Assembly: GCA_017473225.1 (NCBI GenBank) | Contig: JAFUMG010000042.1 | Coordinates: forward strand, 1-35,195 | Source of the DNA: Oscillospiraceae bacterium | GTDB taxonomy: Bacteria > Bacillota > Clostridia > Oscillospirales > Oscillospiraceae | Length of the DNA stretch: 35,195 bases | Direction of reading: 5' to 3' | In this document: piece by piece, positions 1 through 8,614 of the stretch | Numbering within the stretch: the first letter of the stretch is position 1 | Layout: every line of letters begins with the position of its first letter | Made by a program: the position numbers and the translations under genes | Notes under the pieces: generated by a model | Seen by the model: the letters and a program-made list of their open reading frames with translations, nothing else | Databases searched by the model: none | What the model was told of the DNA's origin: nothing

Positions 1-127
1 AGTACGAATTCGCCGAAATGTTGGTGGTTATTCCAGACTTCTGCTGCACAATCCCCCAGTCTCGGCTATCGCCGAGCCAGCCCCCTTTACACAAGGGGGC
101 CTTTGGGTGCGGCAGACAACTGACAGA
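1..127. repeat. Left-edge intergenic DNA, probable partial palindromic repeat
   Basis: No gene is visible here. The stretch contains a small hairpin (CTCGGC/GCCGAG near 61-76) and a second one (GCCCCCTT/AAGGGGGC near 80-100), and it runs directly into a terminal repeat at 128-140. Composition and arrangement resemble the right part of the elements at 7700-7911 and 16882-17047. It is therefore probably the truncated right half of another such element whose left end lies outside the window. This is inference from similarity of layout, not from a full alignment. Confidence 0.4.
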
Positions 128-140
128 TAAACTACAATTT
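128..140. repeat. Terminal inverted repeat (right end), overlaps serC stop
   Basis: TAAACTACAATTT is the right-end signature also found at 1495-1507, 7899-7911 and 17035-17047. Read on the minus strand, its outermost bases form the TAA stop codon of serC (139-141). Confidence 0.6.
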
Positions 141-1221
141 ACAGATTCTTTTCCTCAAATTCCTTCATAAACGCCACCAGCTTTTCGACGCCCTCGATGG
201 GCATGGCGTTGTAGATGCTGGCACGCATACCGCCGACGCTGCGGTGGCCCTTCAGATTCACAAAGCCAGCGGCTTCCGCTTCCTTGACAAATTTCGCGTC
301 CAGCTCCTTGTCGCCGGTGACGAAGGGGACGTTCATCAGGGAGCGGTCCTTCTTTTCCACGGTGCCGTGGAACAGCCTGCTCTCGTCCAGGTAGTCGTAG
401 AGGATCTTCGCCTTCTTTTCATTATATTCCTTCATGGCCCCAAGGCCGCCGCGGTTTTTCAGCCACTTGAAGACCTTGCCGCAGATATAGATACCGTAGG
501 CGGGGGGCGTATTGTACATGGAGCCGTTGTCGGCGTGGGTCTTGTACTGGAGCATGGTGGGCGTACCGGGAAGGACATCCTCGGTGATCAGATCCTCCCG
601 GATGATGACGATGACCACGCCGGCAGGGCCGATGTTCTTCTGGGCGCCGCCGTAGATGATGCCGTACTTGCTGACATCCACGGGCTCCGAAAGGAAGCAG
701 CTGGACACATCCGCCACCAGGGTCTTGCCCTTGGTATCGGGCAGCTCCTTAAACTTGGTGCCGTAGATGGTGTTGTTTTCGCAGATATAGACGTAATCGG
801 CGTCCTCGGAGATCGGCAGGTCGGAGCAGTCCGGGATATAGGAGAAGGTCTTGTCAGCGGAGGAGGCAATGGCGTTGGCTCTGCCGAACTTCTGGGCCTC
901 CTGCCAGGCCCGCTTGGCCCACTGGCCGGTGATGATATAATCGGCCACCTTGTTCTTCATCAGGTTCATGGGCACCATGGCGAACTGCTGGTGGGCGCCG
1001 CCCTGGAGGAACAGGACCTTATAGTTTTCGGGAATGTTCATCAGCTCCCGCAGGTCGGCTTCCGCCTCGTCGATGATCTGCTGATAGGCCTTGGACCGGT
1101 GGCTCATCTCCATGACGGACATGCCGGTGCCCTTGTAATCGAGCATCTCAGCCGCCGCTTCCTGCAATACCTCTTCCGGCAAAACCGCGGGACCCGCGGA
1201 AAAATTGTATACTCTGGACAT
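139..1221 (-). CDS. serC: Phosphoserine aminotransferase
   Basis: This 360-residue protein is a PLP enzyme that converts 3-phosphohydroxypyruvate plus glutamate to O-phosphoserine in cytosolic serine biosynthesis, and usually also acts in pyridoxal phosphate synthesis. The N-terminus MSRVYNFSAGPAVLPEEVL is the SerC signature. The PLP lysine lies in GGAQKNIGPAG (K195, close to K198 in E. coli). HRSKAY and the C-terminal GGMRASIYNA are also family-typical. Length matches the family. The start is supported by a GGAGG site 9-10 bases upstream. It lies downstream of apgM on the same strand with a repeat element between them, so co-transcription is likely. Its TAA stop lies inside a repeat terminus. 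The serA and serB partners are not in the window. Confidence 0.97.
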   Translation of the reverse strand: MSRVYNFSAGPAVLPEEVLQEAAAEMLDYKGTGMSVMEMSHRSKAYQQIIDEAEADLRELMNIPENYKVLFLQGGAHQQFAMVPMNLMKNKVADYIITGQWAKRAWQEAQKFGRANAIASSADKTFSYIPDCSDLPISEDADYVYICENNTIYGTKFKELPDTKGKTLVADVSSCFLSEPVDVSKYGIIYGGAQKNIGPAGVVIVIIREDLITEDVLPGTPTMLQYKTHADNGSMYNTPPAYGIYICGKVFKWLKNRGGLGAMKEYNEKKAKILYDYLDESRLFHGTVEKKDRSLMNVPFVTGDKELDAKFVKEAEAAGFVNLKGHRSVGGMRASIYNAMPIEGVEKLVAFMKEFEEKNL

Positions 1222-1247
1222 AGGATCATCCTCCTTACGATGATTTG

Positions 1248-1507
1248 AAATTGTAGTTTAGCGGGCAGTTAAAAAGAAGCACGTCATTGCGAGCCAGCGC
1301 GCACGCTGGCGTGGCAATCTCCCGGTCCTTCCGGGACTTTAAAGAGATGGAAGCGATAAATTATGCCCGGTAATACTAGGATTTTCAGCATCCGACTGCG
1401 TTGCGCCGCCGTAGGGGATTGCCACGCCAGTGTGAGCACTGGCTCGCAATGACAGCATATTTTTAGACGCCGCAACCACTATTCAACAGAGCGCCAAACT
1501 ACAATTT
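1248..1507. repeat. MITE-like element with AAATTGTAGTTT ends, copy 1
   Basis: A 260-bp element begins AAATTGTAGTTTA (1248-1260) and ends TAAACTACAATTT (1495-1507), a perfect inverted repeat. Inside are two 36-bp arms, 1283-1318 (GTCATTGCGAGCC...) and 1418-1453 (...GGCTCGCAATGAC), that can fold on each other. The copy at 21352-21611 is very similar in order and sequence, including the CAGTTAAAAAGAAG next to the left end and CCACTATTCAACAG next to the right. It fills the apgM-serC space and carries no protein. The short ORFs across it are translations of the palindrome. Confidence 0.75.
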
Positions 1508-2705
1508 ACCTTTTCAAAAATTCATCCATCAGCTTATAGCCGTCGGGCTGGTAATGGCCGGCGGCGGCTGCTTCTTTTTCATTATAATGGGCTGTTTTCT
1601 TTCGCTGTACCCGGCTGTCGTAGAGCACGTAGGGCACCGGGTCCGAGGTGTGGGTACGGCACCGGATGGGGGTCGGATGGTCCGGCAGCACCAGCAGCCG
1701 GTAATCCTCGCCGGAAGCGTCCATGGCTTCCTTCACCCGGGCGATCAGGCGGCTGTCCAGATACTCGATGGACTTGATCTTGTGATCGATGCTGCCCTGA
1801 TGGCCCATTTCGTCGGGGCCTTCCACATGGATGTAGGCAAAGTCCTTGCCCTCCTCCAGCAGCGCCTTCACCGCCGCGTCGGCCTTGCCCTCGTAATTGG
1901 TCTCCAGAGAGCCGGTGGCGCCGGGGACATCGATGACCTCCATGCCCGCGCCCACGGCGATGCCCTTCAGCAGGTCCACCGCCGAGATCATGACGCCTTC
2001 TAGGCCGGTCTTTGCCTTGAAGCTGCCCAAAGACGGCTTCGTGCCCGCGCCCCAGAACCAGAGGGAATTGGCCTTGTTCTTTCCCTCCGCCGCCCGCTGA
2101 AGATTCAGGGGGTGATCGTTCAGCACGTCGAAGCTCTTTTCCATCATGTCCCGGAACAGCTTGTTTTCCGGCAGGAAGGGGCCGATGACCTGCCCCAGAT
2201 GGTCGTGGGGCTGGGCCAGATCCAGCACCCTGCCCTTCTTCCAGATGGTGATATGCCGGTAGCTGGTGCCGGTATAGAATTGGATCTCCTCGGAATTGAA
2301 GGCCGCACGGACGGCGTCCATCAGGATATCCGCGTCCTCCGTGGAGATCTCGCCGGAGGAATGGTCCAGGATGGTCTTTTCGGCGTAGGGCTCCGTCTCG
2401 CTCACCGTGACGATGTTGCAGCGGAACACCACATCGGTCTCCTCCATGGGCACGCCCACGCTGAGGGCCTCCAGGGGTGACCGCCCGGAATAGTTGGCCG
2501 CCGGGTCGTAGCCCAGCACCGCCAGATTCGCCACATCGCTGCCGGGCTTCATGGATGCCGGTACATTCTTCACCAGGCCCATTTCGCCCTGGCAGGCCAG
2601 TGCATCCATGGCCGGGGTCGCGGCGCATTCCAGCGGCGTTCTGCCATCCAGCCGGTCCAGGGGCTCATCGGCCATGCCGTCGCCCAGGATCACGATATAC
2701 TTCAT
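1506..2705 (-). CDS. apgM: Cofactor-independent phosphoglycerate mutase, archaeal type
   Basis: This 399-residue protein interconverts 3- and 2-phosphoglycerate through a phosphoserine intermediate. It belongs to the alkaline phosphatase superfamily. The N-terminus shows the metal-site motif GDGMAD (D9), and MKPGSDVANLAVLGYDP carries the nucleophile serine near residue 56. A late HVEGPDEMGHQG and LPDHPTP provide further metal ligands. Length fits the ApgM type (about 400) and not the 510-residue GpmI. The start has a GGGAGG site. A minus-strand promoter is visible at 2754-2782. The stop codon TAA lies at the edge of the repeat element at 1248-1507. With serC downstream, the pair may channel 3-phosphoglycerate between glycolysis and serine. 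That pairing is an inference. Confidence 0.93.
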   Translation of the reverse strand: MKYIVILGDGMADEPLDRLDGRTPLECAATPAMDALACQGEMGLVKNVPASMKPGSDVANLAVLGYDPAANYSGRSPLEALSVGVPMEETDVVFRCNIVTVSETEPYAEKTILDHSSGEISTEDADILMDAVRAAFNSEEIQFYTGTSYRHITIWKKGRVLDLAQPHDHLGQVIGPFLPENKLFRDMMEKSFDVLNDHPLNLQRAAEGKNKANSLWFWGAGTKPSLGSFKAKTGLEGVMISAVDLLKGIAVGAGMEVIDVPGATGSLETNYEGKADAAVKALLEEGKDFAYIHVEGPDEMGHQGSIDHKIKSIEYLDSRLIARVKEAMDASGEDYRLLVLPDHPTPIRCRTHTSDPVPYVLYDSRVQRKKTAHYNEKEAAAAGHYQPDGYKLMDEFLKR

Positions 2706-2753
2706 AGTTCCATCCTCCCGTCTTCCGTATAAGGATAAATGTATTTTCTGTGT

Positions 2754-2782
2754 ATCTTATCACCTTTCGTCCCAAATTACAA
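2754..2782 (-). promoter_or_regulatory. Promoter of apgM-serC
   Basis: On the minus strand TTGTAA (2777-2782), a 17-base spacer and TAAGAT (2754-2759) form a fair sigma-A promoter about 50 bases ahead of the apgM start. It is divergent from the promoter at 2899-2927. Confidence 0.6.
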
Positions 2783-2898
2783 TATCCTTCCCGAAGATTC
2801 TCCACGATATTTTCGCAGAAAAATTTTCCTCCGCCGGCCCCGGTTTTGACGATCCCGCCGATTTGAATAAAATTGCTCGGAATATGGGGAAATCTGTA

Positions 2899-2927
2899 TT
2901 GTTTTTCCATTCCCGCCGTGATATAAT
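2899..2927 (+). promoter_or_regulatory. Promoter of the CotH/VTC/DUF4956 operon
   Basis: TTGTTT (2899-2904), a 17-base spacer and a perfect TATAAT (2922-2927). The predicted start of transcription near 2934 lies downstream of an ATG at 2926, which rules out that ATG and supports the GTG start at 2971. Confidence 0.75.
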
Positions 2928-2970
2928 GTTGGTTACGAATGCGAAAAACGACGCGAAAGGAGCAAACGAT

Positions 2971-5900
2971 GTGAAACGGACCAAATCCATCCTGGCGCTT
3001 CTCGCCTGCATCGTGCTGTTTGCCGGAGCGGTGTTATTTTCTCTTTACTTCTCCCGTGAGGACGGGACCGACTCCGAAAACACCAATCCGATCATCTTAA
3101 GTGAAATTCTGGCCAGCAATCTGACCTATCCCGCGCCCAACGGGGCATATCTGGATTTTGTGGAGGTCCGCAACACCTCCGACTCCCCCATAGATATTTC
3201 CGGCTACATGCTCTCCGACGACGGCGAATCCATCGGCTATACCTTCCCCAACGGCACGGTGATCCAGGCCCACGGTTATATCGTATGCTGGTGCGACAAG
3301 GAAAGCGAATCCGAAAAATATGCCACCTTCGGCATTTCCAAGCGGGGCGGCGACATCCTCTGCCTGTACAACAGCGCCAACGTGCTGGTGGACCAATATG
3401 AAGTCCCCCGGACCAACGACAACGTGCCCCTGATCCGGCTGGACGACGGCACCTGGTCCACCGGGGTCCAGGCCACCCCCGGCTATGAGAACACCGAAGC
3501 CGGCTACGAGGCCTGGCTCAAGAGCGAAGGCGGCGGCGTCACCGGCGTGGTCATCAGCGAGATCATGTCCGGCAACGGCTACGCCATCATCGACGGCGAC
3601 GGCCACCGGAGCGACTGGATCGAGCTGTGGAACCGCGGCGGCAGCACCGTCACCCTGGACGGCTCCTTCCTCTCCGACGATCCCGCAGACCGGACCAAAT
3701 GGATGATCGAAAGCCTGACCCTGGAAGCGGGCGAACGGACCGTCATCCGCTGCGCCGGCGATCTCGCCGCCGAGGGCGAAGCAGACTTTGCCCTGTCCCG
3801 CAGCGGCTGCACCGTGATCCTCACCGGCACCATGGGCAATACCATCTCCATGGTGGAGGTCCCCGAGATCGGCAAGGACTGCGCCTGGGCCCTGCAGGAT
3901 GACGACACCTACGCGGAAACCACCCTGGCCACCCCCGGCTACGAAAACACCGAAGCCGGCTACGCCTCCTGGCTCAGCGCCGTCGGCTATGAGACCCCCG
4001 AGATCGTCATCAGCGAGGTCATGACCGCCAACCGCAGCACCATCACCAATCAGGCCGGCCGCCTGTGCGACTGGGTGGAGCTCTATAACCCCACCGGCTC
4101 CGCCGTGACGCTGGAGGGCGCCTACCTGTCCGACGATCCCGCGGACCGCATGAAGTGGCCCATCCCCACCATGACGCTCCAGGCCGGTGAGCGGACAGTC
4201 ATCCCCTGCTCCGGAAGCGGCGCGCCGGAAGGCGAGGCTGATTTCTCCCTGAACCGGGACGGCTTCACCATGCTGCTGTCCGGCGCTGTAGGCAATGTCA
4301 TCGACCAGGTGGAGGTCCCCCGGATGGCCGAGGACCGGACCTGGGCCCTGCAGTCCGACGGCACCTACACCGAATCCGCCTACCCCTCCCCCGGCTACGA
4401 GAATACCGAGGACGGGTATCAGGCCTTCCGGGCCACCCAGAGTCCCTCCGGCGCCCTGATCATCAGCGAGGTCATGCCCTCCAACTGCATGTACCTGCAG
4501 CAGGCCGACGGCGAATTCTACGACTGGATCGAGCTGAAAAACACCTCCGAGATCACGGTCAATCTGGCCGATTACGCCCTGTCCGACGATCCCGGCGATC
4601 CCGACAAATTCCAGCTGCCCGCTGTGGAATTGCAGCCCGGCCAGTGCTACCTGATCATCTGCTCCGGCAGCACCGACCTGACCGACAGCAAATACACCCA
4701 TGCCCCCTTCACCCTGAGCCGGGAGGAAAGCTGGGTATACCTGAGCCGTATCGCGGACAGCAGCTGCTCCGATTACATCCGCGTTTACGATGTGCCCTAC
4801 CAGCACAGCGTGGGCAGAGCGGACGGCGAAAACGGTACCTTCTACTTCACCACCCCAACCCCGGGTACCGACAACGGAACCGGGGTTGCCTTTATCTCTG
4901 AGACCCCCACGGTGGAGACCCCCGACGGCGTTTACAATGACGTCCAGAACGTCACCGTGGTCCTCAACGGCGAAGGCCCCCTGTACTACACCACCGACGG
5001 CAGCGTACCCACCGCCAGCTCCAGGCAGTACACCATGCCCATCATCCTCAGCGCTACCACGGTGATCCGGGTGGTCAGCCTGGAAGACGGCAAGCTCCCC
5101 AGCGATGTGGTCACCGCCGCCTACATTATTAATGAGAACCATACGCTCCCGGTCATCAGCATCACGGCGGACCCGGACGAGATGTTCGGCGGCACCGGCA
5201 TCTACACCCAGTACTATCAGGACAAGGAGATCCAGTGCAACCTGAAGCTCTTTGAAGACGGCGAGGGCTTCTCCATCGACTGCGGCGTCAAGCTCTACGG
5301 CCATACCGGCCTGAAAAATCCCAAGAAGAGCTTCAAGGTCAATTTCCGGGGCCGCTACGGAGCCAGCTACCTGACCTATCCCGTCTACGGCGAGGACGGC
5401 CCCCAGGTCTATGACTCCCTGTGCATCCGGGCGGGCCAGGACTATCCCCTGTCCATCTTCCGGGACGAGCTCTTTACCTCCCTCTGCCGGGAATTCAGCG
5501 ACAGCGTGCTTGCCCAGCGGGACAAATTCTCCATTCTCTACGTCAACGGCGAATACTTCGGCATCTACTGCATGAAGGAGGCCTTCACAGAAACCTTCTA
5601 CACCCAGAACATGGGCGGCGCGGCGGAGAATGTGGAGATCGTCCAGGCCCCTGTGGATATGGACCACGAGATCTACCAGATCAACAAGTACTGCCGCACC
5701 AACAATCAGAAAACCGACGAGTATTACGAGTACCTCTCCTCCATCATCGATATCGACAGTCTCATTGACTGGATGATCATGGAGGGCTACTGCACCAACT
5801 CCGACGTCCAGCAGAATCTGCGCTACTTCCGCAGCACCGACACGGGCTACAAGTGGCAGTACGCCTTCTACGATCTGGACTGGACCTTCAATTACCACAC

Positions 5901-6264
5901 CACCTTCCGGCACATCTTCTCCTCCGATCAGACCTGGCAGCACATGACCATCACCAAGAATCTGATCAAGAATCCCACCTTCCGGGAAAAATTCCTCTCC
6001 CGGCTGTCCTACGCCATGGAGACCACCCTCAGCGATGAGAACGTCATCGCCCGGATCGAGTACTACGAAAACCTGCTGGACCCGGAGGTCAAGCGGGAGC
6101 GGGAGCGCTGGGGCGGCACCTACGAGGCCTGGAAGAACCGGGTCCAGGAGCTGAAGGACTTTGTGGTAAAGGAAAAACACCTGAGCTATATCCCGGACAA
6201 GCTGAAGCAGTACATCGGCCTGACCAGTTCGGAAGCCAGCACTTATTTTTCGAGGTGGGACTGA
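2971..6264 (+). CDS. Exported lamin-tail repeat / CotH-like protein
   Basis: This is a 1097-residue protein with an N-terminal hydrophobic anchor or signal (residues about 5-28). Four lamin-tail (LTD) domains start near residues 40, 193, 345 and 496, each with an ISE[IV]M...DW[IV]EL-like core and LSDD. A chitobiase/FN3-like domain follows near 645 (PLYYTTDGSVPT). A C-terminal CotH-kinase-like region spans about 727-1000 (YGHTGLKNPKKSFKVNFRGR, then FYDLDWTF). The LTD units are 151-152 residues long and end in the linker TPGYENTEAGY, so they look like recent internal duplications. The GTG start is chosen because AAAGGAG lies 7 bases upstream and the promoter TSS is at about 2934; the open frame itself extends further upstream. 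The CotH family includes a spore-coat protein kinase, but the substrate here is unknown. It overlaps the next gene by one base. Confidence 0.85.
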   Translation: MKRTKSILALLACIVLFAGAVLFSLYFSREDGTDSENTNPIILSEILASNLTYPAPNGAYLDFVEVRNTSDSPIDISGYMLSDDGESIGYTFPNGTVIQAHGYIVCWCDKESESEKYATFGISKRGGDILCLYNSANVLVDQYEVPRTNDNVPLIRLDDGTWSTGVQATPGYENTEAGYEAWLKSEGGGVTGVVISEIMSGNGYAIIDGDGHRSDWIELWNRGGSTVTLDGSFLSDDPADRTKWMIESLTLEAGERTVIRCAGDLAAEGEADFALSRSGCTVILTGTMGNTISMVEVPEIGKDCAWALQDDDTYAETTLATPGYENTEAGYASWLSAVGYETPEIVISEVMTANRSTITNQAGRLCDWVELYNPTGSAVTLEGAYLSDDPADRMKWPIPTMTLQAGERTVIPCSGSGAPEGEADFSLNRDGFTMLLSGAVGNVIDQVEVPRMAEDRTWALQSDGTYTESAYPSPGYENTEDGYQAFRATQSPSGALIISEVMPSNCMYLQQADGEFYDWIELKNTSEITVNLADYALSDDPGDPDKFQLPAVELQPGQCYLIICSGSTDLTDSKYTHAPFTLSREESWVYLSRIADSSCSDYIRVYDVPYQHSVGRADGENGTFYFTTPTPGTDNGTGVAFISETPTVETPDGVYNDVQNVTVVLNGEGPLYYTTDGSVPTASSRQYTMPIILSATTVIRVVSLEDGKLPSDVVTAAYIINENHTLPVISITADPDEMFGGTGIYTQYYQDKEIQCNLKLFEDGEGFSIDCGVKLYGHTGLKNPKKSFKVNFRGRYGASYLTYPVYGEDGPQVYDSLCIRAGQDYPLSIFRDELFTSLCREFSDSVLAQRDKFSILYVNGEYFGIYCMKEAFTETFYTQNMGGAAENVEIVQAPVDMDHEIYQINKYCRTNNQKTDEYYEYLSSIIDIDSLIDWMIMEGYCTNSDVQQNLRYFRSTDTGYKWQYAFYDLDWTFNYHTTFRHIFSSDQTWQHMTITKNLIKNPTFREKFLSRLSYAMETTLSDENVIARIEYYENLLDPEVKRERERWGGTYEAWKNRVQELKDFVVKEKHLSYIPDKLKQYIGLTSSEASTYFSRWD

Positions 6265-6947
6265 TGGAAAAAGGATACCGCAATGAACTGAAATACCTGA
6301 TTTCCAAAACCGACGCGGAGCTTCTGAAGCTGCGGCTGGCGGGGATCATGGAGCCGGACCCCCACGCGTGCCCCGCCGGGAAATACACCATCCGCAGTCT
6401 CTACTTCGATGATTTCTCCGGCACCGCTTTCTATGAAAAGCTGGACGGCATCGCCCAGCGGACCAAGTACCGCATCCGGTTCTACAATTACGACGCCTCC
6501 GTCATCAAGCTGGAGCGGAAGGAAAAGCTGGGCAGCCTGACCCGTAAGACCGCCCAGACCATCACCAAGGCCGACGCCCGGTCCCTAGAATACGCCCTGT
6601 CCAGCCGCTGCCCGGATAACCCCGAGGGACTGACCGAGGAGCTGCGCATCGGCTGCATGACCCGGGGCCTGCGGCCGATGGTGCTGGTGGACTACGACCG
6701 GACGCCCTTCATCTGCCGGGACGGCAACACCCGCATCACCCTGGACGAGAACCTGCGGACCCGGCCCTATATCGCCCACCTCTTCGCCTCCCCCCGGGCC
6801 ATGATCCCGGTGCTGGAGCCGGATCAGGTGATCCTGGAAGTGAAATTCGACGATTTCCTCCCCGGCTATCTGCGCGATGCCCTGGCCGGCATCCCGAAGG
6901 ACCCCATGGCCATCTCCAAATTCGTACTCTGCATGAATTATCTGTAA
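6264..6947 (+). CDS. VTC-domain protein (putative polyphosphate polymerase)
   Basis: This 227-residue protein has a VTC/triphosphate-tunnel fold. The basic and acidic strands line up as RNELKYLI, TIRSLYFDD, KYRIRFYN, KLERKEKLG, VDYDRTPF and VILEVKFDDFLP, typical of the domain that makes or binds polyphosphate from nucleotide triphosphates. It is a single domain, without the SPX or membrane parts of the yeast complex. The start at 6264 is preferred over an upstream ATG at 6255 because GAGGTGG precedes it and its ATG overlaps the TGA of the previous gene (translational coupling). In many Firmicutes this gene sits beside DUF4956 and CotH genes, as here. Polymerase activity is inferred from family membership only. 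Confidence 0.85.
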   Translation: MEKGYRNELKYLISKTDAELLKLRLAGIMEPDPHACPAGKYTIRSLYFDDFSGTAFYEKLDGIAQRTKYRIRFYNYDASVIKLERKEKLGSLTRKTAQTITKADARSLEYALSSRCPDNPEGLTEELRIGCMTRGLRPMVLVDYDRTPFICRDGNTRITLDENLRTRPYIAHLFASPRAMIPVLEPDQVILEVKFDDFLPGYLRDALAGIPKDPMAISKFVLCMNYL

Positions 6948-6966
6948 ACAGAAAGGACGCATCCCC

Positions 6967-7635
6967 ATGATCAACTTCTCCGACATCATCAAGGGAAAAT
7001 TCCTGGAGGAATTCTCCGCCATTTCCATGAGCGACGCCCTGGTGGCCATCGCCCTGTCCTTCGCCCTGAGCCTGTTCATCGTCTTCATCTATCGGGTCAC
7101 CTACGCCGGCGTCAACTACAGCCGCAATTTTACCGGCTGCCTGATGATGCTGTCCATGGTCACCACCCTGGTGATCCTGGTCATCAGCTCCAACATGGTC
7201 CTGTCCCTGGGCATGGTGGGCGCCCTGTCCATCGTCCGTTTCCGCACCGCCGTGAAGGAGCCCACCGACACCGCCTTCCTGTTCTGGGCCATCGCCACGG
7301 GCATCATCTGCGGAGCAGGCTATGTGACCATCTCCATTCTGGCGACGCTCCTGCTGGGCCTGCTGTTCGTGCTGGTCCATGCCTTTGCCGGCAAGCAGAA
7401 GTACGGTAGCTACATGATCGTGGTCCGCTGCGATGCGGACAGCCCCATTGAGGGGAAGCTCTCCGGCATCGCCGGCTACCGGCTGAAGAACAAGACCATG
7501 ACCGCCGGCTACACCGAGCTGGTGGCCGAGGTCAAGCTGACCGACGCGGCCGTGCAGCATATGGATTCCCTCCGGGAGGTCCCCGGCGTCCGGGAGATCA
7601 GCGTCATGAGCTCCACCGCCGGCAGCGTGCTGTAA
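6967..7635 (+). CDS. DUF4956 membrane protein
   Basis: This 222-residue protein has four to five predicted transmembrane stretches (about 27-47, 57-90 as a longer pair, and 102-140) followed by a cytosolic alpha/beta tail of about 75 residues. The conserved MVGALSIVRFRTAVKEPTDTAF segment around residues 80-101 is typical of DUF4956. AAAGGA precedes the start. It follows the VTC gene by 19 bases and is closed by a strong terminator. The conserved partnership with VTC-domain proteins suggests it anchors or helps polyphosphate synthesis or export at the membrane. That role is inference; no enzyme motif is visible. Confidence 0.85.
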   Translation: MINFSDIIKGKFLEEFSAISMSDALVAIALSFALSLFIVFIYRVTYAGVNYSRNFTGCLMMLSMVTTLVILVISSNMVLSLGMVGALSIVRFRTAVKEPTDTAFLFWAIATGIICGAGYVTISILATLLLGLLFVLVHAFAGKQKYGSYMIVVRCDADSPIEGKLSGIAGYRLKNKTMTAGYTELVAEVKLTDAAVQHMDSLREVPGVREISVMSSTAGSVL

Positions 7636-7645
7636 CATTTCTATT

Positions 7646-7685
7646 AAAACCGCCCCGAACGCAAACGCGTTCGGGGCGGTTTTTT
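7646..7685 (+). terminator. Intrinsic terminator of the CotH/VTC/DUF4956 operon
   Basis: A perfect 17-bp stem (7646-7662 with 7667-7683), AAAC loop, GC-rich core and T-run. It begins 10 bases after the DUF4956 stop. Confidence 0.92.
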
Positions 7686-7699
7686 GATGAGATGAGTTG

Positions 7700-7911
7700 A
7701 AATTGTAGTTTGTCGCGCTGGCGCGGGAGCGCCAATGGCTTCCCCCTGGGGGGAAGCTGTCATAAAAATCGGTACGATTTTTATGACTGATGAGGGGAGC
7801 AACGTTGAATTTTCGTACATTTCCGTTCAACGCAGTGCAGTCCCCTCATCCGCCCCTTCGGGGCACCTTCCCCCCGAGGGGGAAGGCATTGTGTACGATA
7901 AACTACAATTT
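7700..7911. repeat. MITE-like element with AAATTGTAGTTT ends, second cargo type
   Basis: A 212-bp element runs from AAATTGTAGTTT (7700-7711) to AAACTACAATTT (7900-7911). Its interior differs from the element at 1248. It has GGCTTCCCCCTGGGGGGAAG near the left, a TCATAAAAATCG/CGATTTTTATGA hairpin, and CCGCCCCTTCGGGGCACCTTCCC near the right. The copy at 16882-17047 has a related interior. It fills the space between two convergent genes and encodes nothing credible. Confidence 0.7.
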
Positions 7912-7940
7912 GAAATCACGCTCCAGAATTGGGTTTCCGC

Positions 7941-8558
7941 TCACTTCGCCAGCCGGACCACCGGCTGGGGGCAGGAGCGGCAGCGGAAAAGCTCATAATC
8001 CTGCCGGTAATACATCCGGAAGAATTGCTGCGCCCGCTCCAGGGCTTCTTCCTCCGCTTCCAGAACGGTGTCTTCCCCACCGGGGATATAGACGTTCACC
8101 ACGCGGGTCCCAACAGGATAGCAGTCCTCCCCCACCTGCAGGGGCTCGGCCAGGGTGTCCGGCTCAAATTCCAGACGGCCCAGCCGGAAGACCCGCATCT
8201 TGATCAGTCTGCCGCACCAGTCCCAGGCTCCGATGCCGGGGCGGCCGGTCTTTTCGGTGAAATCCCCGGCCCAGAGGGTAAAGTCCCGGAAAGTATCGAA
8301 AAAGATCTCCCAGTCCATGCCCCGGATAGCATACATATAATGGGTATCCATGGCCCAGCGCAGGTACAGCGCCAGCACCAGCAGGTCCGCGTCGGGCTCC
8401 TTCCGGGCTTCCTGCTCAAAGAGCGCCGGGTCCTTCTGGAACAGCTCCTTCAGCCGGTCGACGGTCTCCTCGGGGATCACGAATTTTTGCAGCGCTTCGA
8501 TGCTGACAGCGGGCAGCTTCAGCTTCTGGCCCAGCTGCAGCGGCGTCATTTTGGACAT
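7941..8558 (-). CDS. Putative GNAT-like acyltransferase-domain protein
   Basis: This is a 205-residue soluble protein. The central WEIFFDTFRDF...W and VFRLGRLEFEP segments recall the acyltransferase-domain (DUF5596-type, GNAT-like C-terminal) proteins of Clostridia, which are usually longer (around 300 residues), so this one may be a short version. A C-terminal helix (EAEEEALERAQQFF) ends in a region with CRSCPQP. No catalytic residue can be assigned with certainty. The start is supported by GGGAGGAA eight bases upstream and a promoter at 8586-8614. It stands alone, converging with the DUF4956 operon. The family assignment is from memory of motifs and should be treated as tentative. Confidence 0.6.
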   Translation of the reverse strand: MSKMTPLQLGQKLKLPAVSIEALQKFVIPEETVDRLKELFQKDPALFEQEARKEPDADLLVLALYLRWAMDTHYMYAIRGMDWEIFFDTFRDFTLWAGDFTEKTGRPGIGAWDWCGRLIKMRVFRLGRLEFEPDTLAEPLQVGEDCYPVGTRVVNVYIPGGEDTVLEAEEEALERAQQFFRMYYRQDYELFRCRSCPQPVVRLAK

Positions 8559-8585
8559 TTCTGATTCCTCCCAATATTTTTCTTA

Positions 8586-8614
8586 ATCATACCATTTTCT
8601 TTCCCATCGGTCAA
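8586..8614 (-). promoter_or_regulatory. Promoter of the acyltransferase-domain gene
   Basis: On the minus strand TTGACC (8609-8614), a 17-base spacer ending in TGG, and TATGAT (8586-8591): a sigma-A promoter with an extended -10, about 30 bases from the start codon. Confidence 0.6.

Noticed and set aside
1284-1475. Short ORFs containing HCEP...LAWQSP-like peptides around 1284, 20010 and 20123
   Set aside because: The same peptides recur because they are translations of the 36-bp palindromic arms. They are repeats, not genes.
2551-2970. N-terminal extension of the CotH-like gene back to 2551
   Set aside because: The extension is antisense to apgM and crosses both divergent promoters. The GTG at 2971 has a ribosome site and begins the hydrophobic signal segment.
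3097-6180. Very long minus-strand open frame opposite the CotH-like gene (1027 codons), and similar ones opposite xdhA, ygfK and xdhD
   Set aside because: They are mirror frames of GC-rich real genes. They are rich in Gly, Ala, Val, Asp and His repeats without domain motifs, and no ribosome sites fit. The plus-strand frames carry recognisable families.
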